This document shows, in pieces, positions 16,401 through 24,300 of a stretch of DNA of 32,027 nt. The stretch covers positions 1 through 32,027 of the forward strand of contig DAOVUF010000013.1 of assembly GCA_030632725.1 (NCBI GenBank). The letters run 5' to 3'. Numbering within the stretch: the first letter of the stretch is position 1; each line of letters opens with the position of its first letter. Both the position numbers and the translations under genes were made by a program. Source of the DNA: QNES01 sp023143415 (lineage in GTDB: Bacteria > Pseudomonadota > Gammaproteobacteria > Beggiatoales > Beggiatoaceae). Under the pieces are notes generated by a model. It saw only the letters and a list, made by a program, of their open reading frames with translations. It ran no database searches and had not been told where the DNA came from.

Positions 16401-18651
16401 CATATTCACCCTCACCAGCATTGGCGAGCCATTTCGCTTCAGGCAACTTTTGACAAGCAATTTTGTCATTATGATATAATGTACAATTATCGCTAATCGT
16501 ATTTTCACAATAGAGATTGTTAAATCGCTTTTCGCCGAAAGGAAAACAACCGTCATCATCCAATGTAGGCATAGGAATAGACGAATAATCCATTGTTACT
16601 TCCCTTTGGGAGGCATTTTCTAACAGCGCAACAGTTTCTTTTGTGGGACAATACCACTGATGATTCGGAAACAACAGGCAATCTTGGGCAACAAGCTGTG
16701 TTGTATCACCATCAACAGAACAGTAGTTGACCATTCCGTAAAGAAGAGAACAAGGTTCTTTTATCCTTGAAAATACAGTATTAATCCTTCCTTCAAAGAA
16801 TGTTTTAAATCCATTTGTAAAAACTACATCCCCTCTTTCATACCTACTACTCCGATAAGATTCTATCCATTTATTAGAATCGTAAGTCGCTGCCCAACAA
16901 GCTACTTCACCCGTTGACTTAAAAGTATAACACCGATTCTTATCACCGCCAGTTGGACAATAAACACCGTCCAATTGTGGGTAGCAGCCTGTATAGTCTT
17001 TGCCCCCCGTCCATTTTGAACCCAATATCAATGGTGAATCAGGTTGTGCGGGATATTCAGTAGAGGCATAAGTAGGTGTAAATTGGAAAGCTACGTTGAC
17101 AGGTTCTGATTCTATTACAGTGTTTTCTGGTTCTGGTTCTGTAACAATAACTAAGTCATCTTTTGGTTCAGAAACTACAGGTTCAGGCACTATTTCTGTA
17201 ACAGGATTCTCAATGACATCAGGTTCCGTTACCTTAACAACTTCTGGTTTGGTAGTAATAGGTTCAGCATCTTTTCTTTTTAGACAGACACTTGGGTTTT
17301 TAATCCAGTCATCCATAGCCATCCTGATGCTATTACCATCGCTCATGTATTGGCATTCCAATTCTTTGGAACCATTATGCTCGTAAACTATACCATCAGT
17401 ATTATTTTTAGCCTCAATAATTTCCCAGTCTTCATTTTCCTCAAGAAAAAGATAGGACCAGCCATTATCCTGATCAACATACTTGTCATCATCGGTCCAA
17501 TTCCAAGCAAGGCCATAATTATCTTCTCTAGGAGTGATGACTTTCAAGCAATCTGTAAAAGCGGCTCCAGAACTTGACTTCTCTTCTATGTCACGCTTAA
17601 TCTCACGATTTAAAAATGAAGCTATATCGTTTGGGTCTTGTTGATATTCGCAATCATGTTGGTTGTAACCAACATTTTTATAACGATAGGCGTATATTGC
17701 ACCGTTATAATTTTCATTTGGTGACTTCAAAGCAAAAGCATAATCTCCGTTTCCATTCCACCACCATACCTTTACACCAAAGCCATTCTTTTGCTTCATG
17801 TAACCAGAAGGCATAGGTTCAGAAGGCATTAAAGTTTGTTGAGGCGATTCAGTTTTATCATCTGCTTCATCTGTACTAGTGGACGAACGCTCTGCGACTT
17901 CAGTAGGTTCTGTCATTTCAAACGTAGCATCTGTATCAAAAGTAGCCGCACGCTTTAATTCACTGGAAGAAAATGCACCGAATCGAAAAGTGTTTAATGT
18001 CTTTGTGCCTGTTGCATAATTCGTCAAATAAGTTGTGCCAATGGGTTTTGAACCAATTGGATGAAGTACAAGCGTTCCAGCAGTAGCATTATTCGTCCAA
18101 GTAAACCAGCGTTTAGAAAGTGAATATCCATCGTGATAAACCTTTATTCGCTCTGGACATTTTTTTGAACAAACAACTTCAATACTTTCTCTATCTTTCT
18201 TGTACTGCAAAACAAGCGCAGCATCTTTAGGCGTATTAATTACTTGCCAGTAATCGTTATAAACATAAAACGTTTTCGTGGATGTCTTAGCATAAACACT
18301 AACAATGCTTGCGTCGTAAAGGGAAGGTTTTTTGGAATAATAAGTCATTACGCCCTGATGAAAAGCCCCTGCGAAATAACTACCGCGTGGCAATTTAAAA
18401 ATAGCGTAACCTTCGTTGTCGCTTTTCACAGACTGCGTTTGCGACAACGACTCGTCATCCATTAATAAATCGCCATTTGAGACAGGCGTGACAAAAACTT
18501 CAACGCCATCAACAGGCTTTTTATCCGCAGTTTTGAGTTTGAACTTCAACGTGACATCATCGTTATTGACGGCTGAGTCTGGCACCCAGCCGCCATAGGT
18601 AGGAACTGCATAAAATAATAATATAATCACTATCGTTTGAAAATATTTCAT
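13483..18651 (-). CDS. Giant exported repeat protein (about 1722 residues)
   Basis: It starts MKYFQTIVIILLFYAVPTYG, a signal peptide, with AGAGGA seven bases upstream; this start at 18651 is preferred to the Met nine codons earlier. After the signal comes an Ig- or carboxypeptidase-regulatory-like domain (LKFKLKTADKKPVDGVEVFV, then GYAIFKLPRGSYFAG, about residues 25-110). Large Cys-containing regions follow. Two low-complexity Pro/Glu linkers are present, one made of five 7-residue repeats (PKPIADE type). The C-terminal third holds about five Cys modules of the type C-x-Y/W...YCLNG.GPEFV..G.KVLKGG. No enzyme motif is seen. It looks like a modular surface or periplasmic scaffold or adhesin, stabilised by disulfides. 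It ends with Cys-Ile-Gly-Leu-Asn-Cys-Asp. Function unknown. Confidence 0.8.
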   Translation of the reverse strand: MKYFQTIVIILLFYAVPTYGGWVPDSAVNNDDVTLKFKLKTADKKPVDGVEVFVTPVSNGDLLMDDESLSQTQSVKSDNEGYAIFKLPRGSYFAGAFHQGVMTYYSKKPSLYDASIVSVYAKTSTKTFYVYNDYWQVINTPKDAALVLQYKKDRESIEVVCSKKCPERIKVYHDGYSLSKRWFTWTNNATAGTLVLHPIGSKPIGTTYLTNYATGTKTLNTFRFGAFSSSELKRAATFDTDATFEMTEPTEVAERSSTSTDEADDKTESPQQTLMPSEPMPSGYMKQKNGFGVKVWWWNGNGDYAFALKSPNENYNGAIYAYRYKNVGYNQHDCEYQQDPNDIASFLNREIKRDIEEKSSSGAAFTDCLKVITPREDNYGLAWNWTDDDKYVDQDNGWSYLFLEENEDWEIIEAKNNTDGIVYEHNGSKELECQYMSDGNSIRMAMDDWIKNPSVCLKRKDAEPITTKPEVVKVTEPDVIENPVTEIVPEPVVSEPKDDLVIVTEPEPENTVIESEPVNVAFQFTPTYASTEYPAQPDSPLILGSKWTGGKDYTGCYPQLDGVYCPTGGDKNRCYTFKSTGEVACWAATYDSNKWIESYRSSRYERGDVVFTNGFKTFFEGRINTVFSRIKEPCSLLYGMVNYCSVDGDTTQLVAQDCLLFPNHQWYCPTKETVALLENASQREVTMDYSSIPMPTLDDDGCFPFGEKRFNNLYCENTISDNCTLYHNDKIACQKLPEAKWLANAGEGEYDDIDFGYSSYYIRERMESFKKAIRFQLYWTLDTGLEIYIVLEDKFYRIHKDAEIWKHINNPTERWDTVKIIVYYLGQNMLMPQLEGVATLPPRMENTPIDKYKNLPGYNGWKYFTAKGSSSISKRNGWNFQLAYPEEGLLYRTSNSSNCNPLGMRTQIIDWNALQGLPEEAQNDFHATDLSTTYWRHVLSNDTGMKDCAELVEFNDVMHPEGFKNNEPFTKIREVPFSKFKQADNGLYYYMEPRPELSRYKLGFAVYDEKHGDVYMAPSLNSTCVRTEMVKDWGDYDVSQRLPSKTRKGFLEWVATYDNEPERYDHRWPNNCYGRPYYDNPEKMNPDFFSEGRPKGTKSKSVVEEVVKDVATTPGLMSGLVDTPPKVGSKEWCDLPRNLNEPGCKNSHSTTIIPDKPVRIGPTIELEFNRFTLQSLALKGKFILYKGKRYGDHIYDGSDCAMFKNTGNREAWPEVYGCVQADYVFKMPPEMATEYFGVLEPEAVIVKDDSCIAYKNHTFCSNGMLNWNVYKCVWVKGCDDQLCDHSIPKPIADDPKPIVDDPKPIADEPKPIADEPKPIADEPEPVVDPKPIVTNPVDYNQGVSREGLVKGTSCLVWNSELYCLNGKGPEFVTLVDGSKVLKGGSFETVERIKPVEETNEPSYRQGQITDKLLDSNCLLWAGVRYCRNGEGPEFVVIFGDEKVYKGGTDAEVIESTCYLYYDEIYCLNGGGNNHLIDTQGHKYLKGGHEKNVMAITKKAPHSIIFINSAISVDKSTPTTEVKEPQQEVVEVKEPQQEVDSSDAVEPSYRQGQTSQVLSAGENCIRWENTDYCLNENGPNYVLLGNGDKVFEKPYIENNCHSYQSQKYCRNGVGPEYIMAKANGIKYLKGGTEKIGVTSPIASHGWIYVGASFAGTDSTTIVVEPIGGTELTFEEKKEIRREAQGQAAQDVINRSDAANGTSGNVITGNPAINAGACIGLNCD
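14690..14792 (-). repeat. 21-bp tandem repeats encoding a Pro/Asp/Glu linker
   Basis: About five near-identical 21-base units (ATCAGCGATGGGCTTTGG with a variable triplet) encode PKPIADE or PKPIADD heptads in the giant exported protein. Such repeats change number readily by slippage and form extended spacers. Confidence 0.85.
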
Positions 18652-18731
18652 AGAAAATCCTCTAAATTGAAAAAGCACATTCTAAACGATAGTGATAAAA
18701 GAGTCAAATTTTTATACCTAAGTATAATTTT

Positions 18732-18902
18732 TTATACTTTCTTATTATGTTCAATAATGAGCTGGTCAATTAAATACAAAATCATTGCAGCCATACTCCG
18801 ACGCTCTTTGGCGCAAATTTTCTTAAATTGTTCGTGCATTCCTTCAGGCATTTCGATTTTCATACCCTTCATTTCTTTATCAGGCATTTTGACATTTCCC
18901 AT
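18732..18902 (-). CDS. Small ribbon-helix-helix DNA-binding protein (56 residues)
   Basis: Translation of the minus strand from the ATG at 18902 gives a 56-residue protein with the ribbon-helix-helix plan: a short strand MKIEMPEGMHEQ, helix one QFKKICAKER, then RRSMAAMILYLIDQLI as helix two. Arc/MetJ-type repressors and antitoxins share this. An inverted repeat GGATAT/ATATCC lies 27 bases upstream (18929-18944), a likely operator for autoregulation. The gene sits just before the giant exported-protein gene on the same strand and may regulate it. No toxin gene adjoins it. Confidence 0.65.
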   Translation of the reverse strand: MGNVKMPDKEMKGMKIEMPEGMHEQFKKICAKERRSMAAMILYLIDQLIIEHNKKV

Positions 18903-18928
18903 TTCTATGTTAATATGACATTAAATTT

Positions 18929-18944
18929 GGATATGTTTATATCC
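18929..18944 (-). promoter_or_regulatory. Inverted repeat, likely operator of the ribbon-helix-helix gene
   Basis: GGATAT (18929-18934) and ATATCC (18939-18944) face each other across four bases, 27 bases before the start codon at 18902. Ribbon-helix-helix dimers often bind such short inverted sites next to their own promoter. Confidence 0.4.
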
Positions 18945-18986
18945 ATAATTAATATTACTTTAACATAGAAATAGGAAAACGCAAGC

Positions 18987-19016
18987 AAAAAAAAAGCGTG
19001 AGCAATGCCCACGCTT
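18987..19016 (-). terminator. Minus-strand intrinsic terminator with no obvious upstream gene
   Basis: Stem AAGCGTG (18994-19000) with CACGCTT (19010-19016) is followed on the minus strand by nine T residues. The only DNA upstream of it on that strand is the start of the plus-strand membrane protein, so it would stop antisense transcripts or a short leader RNA. Confidence 0.6.
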
Positions 19017-19035
19017 AACGACAATCTACTTTAAC

Positions 19036-19063
19036 GAATAGCTTTATTGGCGTAAAGCTATTC
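19036..19063 (+). promoter_or_regulatory. Hairpin abutting a ribosome binding site
   Basis: A perfect 11-bp stem (19036-19046 with 19053-19063) with a six-base loop ends immediately before AGGAG (19064-19068) and the ATG at 19074. It could keep the ribosome site exposed, protect the 5' end, or bind a regulator. Confidence 0.5.
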
Positions 19064-19073
19064 AGGAGATTAT

Positions 19074-21050
19074 ATGAATACTACCATAAATGATTATCAA
19101 CATCTACAAAATTTATCTTCGACATTATATCCTCCGCCCAGTCGTTGGGAATCGCGGGGATCAGCTTTTATTGGCACAGGGTTGATCTTGTTCAGCGTGA
19201 TAATGTCCATGCTTTTTTATCGGACATTTGGTGAAGGATTCATATCCTTCGTTTATGCCAGCACAGCTATCTTGCTGGATTTAGCTGGAATTTTGATGCT
19301 TCATTTCATCGGGCGGGCATTGGCCCAAGGTGGTTATTTAAAAAATGAAACCATCATCAATCAGTATATTACCGCCTACGGATTTCTTTTCACTTTATCC
19401 TTACTCGCAGCCTATGGTTTTTCGCTTGAGGCCGTCAATGTTGACTCACAGAAACGCCTTGCAAATTCGGCGGCATACCAGCAAGCCGTTTCGACTGTTG
19501 AAAATGCCAAGGCTAAAATGGAAAGTCTGTCAGGTTACGCGGGTGTTGACATTGGGGCTGCGAACGGTGAAATTGCTAACCAGAACGCATTGAACGCGCA
19601 AAGTGTAAGCAAGGCAAACGCCTATTGGTCGAAGCCGGCTAAAAATAGTGCAAATGCACGCGCTGGAACCATCGGGAAAGTCACAAATCGCTGCAACCCG
19701 GCTTATGCAACAGGTAGTTATGGGCAAAAGTTTTATTATAATAGGTATTGCCCCAACCCATATTTAAATGGTGGTGGCAATTCAAACTCCGCACAAGCAA
19801 AAATAGAGGGTTTTCAAGCGTATCAGGCCGCCAATACTGCTTATAGCGAGGCTTTAGAACGCTTAAAAAACACCGCTGGCTCATCGACTGATTCGATGCA
19901 TCCACTTTGGATACAACTTGGTAATTTCTTTGGTGCAAACCCAAAGACAGTTCTTGGGGTCGTGGTTTTTTTCTTTTCGTTCTTCGTTGAGTTAATGGGT
20001 GGGTTCATTGTTTATCATCGAAAAAAACTAGGATTGACAAGGGCGGTAACTCAGAAACGATTTGATGATGGAATTGCCATACAGCATGAGGTTGATGACA
20101 TCAATAATCAAATCGGTGAATTAGATGATGTTATGAAACAACGTGCAGTTAAGACTGATGAAATGAAACGACAATGGCAGGAGAGAGCAACTCAATTAAC
20201 TGATTTAAACAAGGATTCTGAAAACAATCTCATTCAGATCAGAGAAACCAATCAGAAAACAAAAGAGGCTATGAAACAGTGGGATGCGAATATCCAACAT
20301 TACAACAAACGTGCAACAGGATTGAAAGAAACCTTCACCGCAAACAATGATTTCTTTCAAAAACAAATATCTCACCTTGATAAATTTGGTGAAACCTTTG
20401 CTTCAAAGGCTTCTACGTTGGATTCTCAAATTCAAGATGCATCGGAACGAATAGGGAAGAAAACAACGATGACACTCCAATCGTTAAACGACGGTTTTCA
20501 AAAAACACTGAGAACACAAGAAATCCTATTTAATGATAGCCTCTCTCAACTGTTAGATAAGCAAACGAAAGGCTGGCAAACTTTTAACGCAAAAGATTTA
20601 GCTCATCAAAAAGCCATGGAAGAACGACTGAAAACATTGCAGTCAAAAGCATCTGATTATCAGGTTTCCATTCAGGAGATGGAAGACGAACGGGCTAAGA
20701 CGTTGGAAAAACAAATTGCAACTCTAAATAAAATTTTACAAGAAAAAACGCAACAACTGGAAGTTAAAAATGAGGTAATCGTAGAACGCAATTGCGTTCT
20801 GAACGACAGCGATGAACAAGTGCTTGACGATATAAAGGTATGTGATTTAATTTGTAAAGCAATTGATAACGCAGAGCTAGGATATGAAACAGACCCGTTT
20901 TCTCATAGGCAACTTATCAATTGGGCGAAAGAAGTTAATATTGCTTTTCCCAGACAACAACGTGACCGAATACGAAATATGCTCGTTGATCGCAAATACG
21001 CACAGAGACTAAAAAATGGATTTCTCAAATTAAACACCTGTGACATTTGA
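19074..21050 (+). CDS. Four-helix membrane protein with long cytoplasmic coiled coil
   Basis: Hydrophobic helices lie at about residues 31-49, 56-80, 100-117 and 291-313. Between the third and fourth is a loop of about 170 residues rich in Ala, Asn and Gly with two Cys, probably periplasmic. Residues 318-590 form a coiled coil (EVDDINNQIGELDDVMKQR and many Gln/Lys heptads). The final 80 residues are a compact, basic helical domain (FSHRQLINWAKEVNIAFPRQ). The plan resembles membrane chemoreceptor-like or plasmid membrane/DNA-tethering proteins, but I find no HAMP or signalling hairpin. Good ribosome site AGGAG. It lies between the two giant exported-protein genes and might anchor them or connect the membrane to the replicon. 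Function unknown. Confidence 0.7.
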   Translation: MNTTINDYQHLQNLSSTLYPPPSRWESRGSAFIGTGLILFSVIMSMLFYRTFGEGFISFVYASTAILLDLAGILMLHFIGRALAQGGYLKNETIINQYITAYGFLFTLSLLAAYGFSLEAVNVDSQKRLANSAAYQQAVSTVENAKAKMESLSGYAGVDIGAANGEIANQNALNAQSVSKANAYWSKPAKNSANARAGTIGKVTNRCNPAYATGSYGQKFYYNRYCPNPYLNGGGNSNSAQAKIEGFQAYQAANTAYSEALERLKNTAGSSTDSMHPLWIQLGNFFGANPKTVLGVVVFFFSFFVELMGGFIVYHRKKLGLTRAVTQKRFDDGIAIQHEVDDINNQIGELDDVMKQRAVKTDEMKRQWQERATQLTDLNKDSENNLIQIRETNQKTKEAMKQWDANIQHYNKRATGLKETFTANNDFFQKQISHLDKFGETFASKASTLDSQIQDASERIGKKTTMTLQSLNDGFQKTLRTQEILFNDSLSQLLDKQTKGWQTFNAKDLAHQKAMEERLKTLQSKASDYQVSIQEMEDERAKTLEKQIATLNKILQEKTQQLEVKNEVIVERNCVLNDSDEQVLDDIKVCDLICKAIDNAELGYETDPFSHRQLINWAKEVNIAFPRQQRDRIRNMLVDRKYAQRLKNGFLKLNTCDI

Positions 21051-21059
21051 CTTCTATTT

Positions 21060-21095
21060 TGTTACAATATTATTCTCGTTAATATTTTTGCAACA
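21060..21095 (+). promoter_or_regulatory. TGTTACAA operator copy before a small gene
   Basis: TGTTACAA (21060-21067) and TTGCAACA (21088-21095) form an imperfect inverted site. The 16 bases from 21061 are identical to a stretch within the 4256-4312 repeat. A TTGACT at 21048-21053 may be the -35 of a promoter running through it. Confidence 0.5.
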
Positions 21096-21110
21096 AAATA
21101 AGGAATCGTT

Positions 21111-21302
21111 ATGAATGTTCAAAACGTGTTAAGTGGCCAACAATATATTCGTTGTCATGATGTCACCATCAAATTTCTCATGGCCGAACGACGGCATGGT
21201 TTAAGCGAAACAATGTTTTACCGTTGCTCTGCAAACAATGTCAACAGCAAACACAAAAGTATATACCGCGCAAGCATAATAAGCATTTCGAGGCAGGAAT
21301 AG
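21111..21302 (+). CDS. Possible small protein, 63 residues
   Basis: The frame begins at an ATG with AAGGA six bases before it and follows an operator-like site, which supports translation. The product is basic with two Cys and no recognised motif. It lies between the membrane protein gene and the convergent giant gene. It might be a spurious frame; support is from the ribosome site and the upstream regulatory sequence. Confidence 0.4.
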   Translation: MNVQNVLSGQQYIRCHDVTIKFLMAERRHGLSETMFYRCSANNVNSKHKSIYRASIISISRQE

Positions 21303-21332
21303 GATTAGCAATAGCAATATTTTCTTAAACCG

Positions 21333-24300
21333 CTATTCGCCGGAACGAAGACGATACCTCGCGTCGTTGGCTGCTTTCCTTTCCATGGATTGTTTTGCTT
21401 TCATCCATTGACCATAATAAAATAAATCATCATAGCGAATAAGATATGATGATTTAGGTTTGGGGTAAAACATAGTTTCTGTTACGTCCCCATGAATAAT
21501 ATCACCAATGCTTTCTAACTTTCCATAAGGACGGACATAACCCGCTTCATCTTTTATTACGCCTTCTGTTTTATGCCCGTCGCTAAGAACGAATTCCTCT
21601 TCACGGCGCACAAGTCGTTCTAAATCTTCCTCTAATGTTTCCTGTACCATCTGCTCTCGTTTTAATTCTTTGTTGTGCAGAAGGTTTACGTTTGAAGTCC
21701 ATTTACCATCATCAGGCCATTTTGCCGGAGCGGGAAGTGGTTGTGTAGTCTTTACAACTCCTGATGGTTGCGGGTGCTTATAACCAAAGCTATTAAGTAA
21801 ACCGGGATTTGGTTCCCAACCTTCTGTTATGGATTGGCGCATAGCTTCTGCAATCACATCGCCATGGCAAGGTTTCGGCGCACAACAACAAGCGAGCTTC
21901 ACACCGCCGCCATAAACCCATTTTACCATAAGGTGTTGCCACGCTTCTGTTTTCATTAGTTTAGGAAGAATCTTTTCCTTATATTTTTTAATGACTTCAG
22001 CACGGTTTCCATCAGTACCTATCTTATACGGATTTCCAAATGTCGTACCATAAAAATCGGAACCCCGCATAATATTTACAACTTGCGTGTCGTTAGGAGC
22101 AAAATCTTTTTCATATTTAGAAACAACAGAAGGTAATGCGCCCTTTGATGATGGCCAAAACGGATGCTTTGGATCAATCCAACCCGTCTTCATGTGACCG
22201 GACGTATCCCAAAAATAAACAGGCTTGTTCATGCTGAGAGCTTTTGAGAAGGTGTCGTAAGTACCTTTCGATTCCATGAGGCTTGAAGCAATGACTACCA
22301 CCACTTCTGATTTCTCAGCAATTGTTGTGTTTCGTACCAAGCCAGCAACTTTAAATTCATGTTCACTCAAGTCTCCGCGTTTAGAGGCTTTCTTATATTC
22401 CTTCCATTTTGCCGGAAAGATTAATTTTGGAATGCCATAATGATCAGCCACCGCCTCTCCAATAGCATCGGCACCTGAACAGCCACCGGAAACAATTGTG
22501 CATGGCCGGAGCGAGCCGATAAATTCGCCTACACCTTTCGCAACGGGTACATTCCGCCCGCCAACAACACCGACGCGCATTCCTTCTCCCATTTTTGGAT
22601 ATAGGTCACCAACGATTTCCTGCGTCTTTTGTTCATAACCTAAAAGTGACATTTCCTTAATTGTTGCGTCACGCCCCATCGGTTGTGGAAGCCATTCATC
22701 CTTTCCACCAAAAACAGAAACTTCTTCATTTGCTTGGCGTAACAATGTCCAACCCCGCGCAACTTCTGCATTTGAAGCCACAGCAGCATCCGTGAGTTGT
22801 TTTAATGTACCAACCGTATCACCGGCTCTTAATGCAGTCATTTCATGTTGCAATCGTTTCTTGTATGTCTCCCATTGCACAACTAAATATTGTTCGGCAG
22901 CCTTTCCATTCTCACGTATTTCAATAGCCATCTCATGCGCTTTTCGTGCTTCTGTTTTTAAACGAACTAATTCATTTCCATAGTTTAAAAGAAAATCATC
23001 CGTTTTTTTTATATTGAACTTCGCCGCAAGTTGACTTCTAAATATATGTTCTAAAATATAAGCGCGTGCATTCAAAAGGTGGTCTAAAGGGCCAACACCA
23101 CGAATCACAACATCAATCTCTTTTGAAAATTCTGGGAGCTCAAGCGGTTCCTTTGTTTTGACATACTTGATATAATCGTTTATCACATCTCCATCAATGT
23201 CCTTCATTTTCCGAAAGAGGTTAGATTTCAATTCTGCATTGACAAGCGATTTATACTGATGCGCCATGAAGTATCGCTTTGCTCGCATCCAGTTCTGACT
23301 GCCACCACCATTTTCCATATCAATCTTTGCTTGCTTCACGTTTGGGGGGTCATCAAGCCATGATTCCTGAATGAGAATCTCAGGAATACTATCTGCATTC
23401 GCCCCATTCAAAGTATCTATTTTCCGAGCATGTTTAAATTCCGGTTTAAGTTCTAAAAAACGGTTATTGGCTTCATGCCATTTTGCGAAGTATCCGAAAC
23501 TAGGAATGTAGGGATTGGGCAGTCCATTTTCAAAAGCATATTGCGTTGTTTCCCGGATTTTTTCATAAGCCGTTCGACGTGTCTTCATTAGTTCGTCGAA
23601 GTAGTTAATGATATGTGTGTAATCAGCCTCTACCCCTCGAAAGTCTTCTTTATACTTTTCAGCGACACGACGAAGCATAGCCAACTTGTCTTTTTCATCC
23701 TTACCTTTTAATGCAATCGTTACCGCTTTTTGTAAATCCACCTTTTTTTCAAAGGACTTGACCGTATTCACGAAGATAATTTGCATCTTCTGAGAAGCAC
23801 GAATTGCACCATTTGCTTCTTCAACAAGTTGTTTCATTGTATTTACCATCGTTGAAAAAACACCAATAACACCGGTGTTTTTTAAGGCGGCAATATTATG
23901 AAACCGTTGTTCCATCGTTAACTTTTTAGAAATGACAGATCGCACATTTCTATCAGCAACAAGTTCAGCAACATTTGTCGCTCCTTCTTTTAGCTTTCTT
24001 GCCGCCTGTACCCACTCACCGGGCGAAAAAGATAATATAAACGTCGGGGCTACCATTAAACCGGCTGCATTTTCCCAACTTTCCGATAAAGCATGGTATT
24101 CCGCTACTTTTGGACTCTCTCCACGATCCTTATATTTTTTATATATCGGTTCATAGTCGGAAGAAATCCCGAGATGATTCATGCCAGCAACTATCAATTG
24201 TTCCGGTATCATCAGAACAGACCAAATATCAGAAGTCACAGAACCAACCGCATTAGCTGCCGCTCCAACATGAGGCAAGAATGCCATAGCAATCTCATCT

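Noticed and set aside
18732..18902. Toxin-antitoxin pair
   Set aside because: The ribbon-helix-helix gene looks like an antitoxin, but no small toxin gene adjoins it on the same strand.
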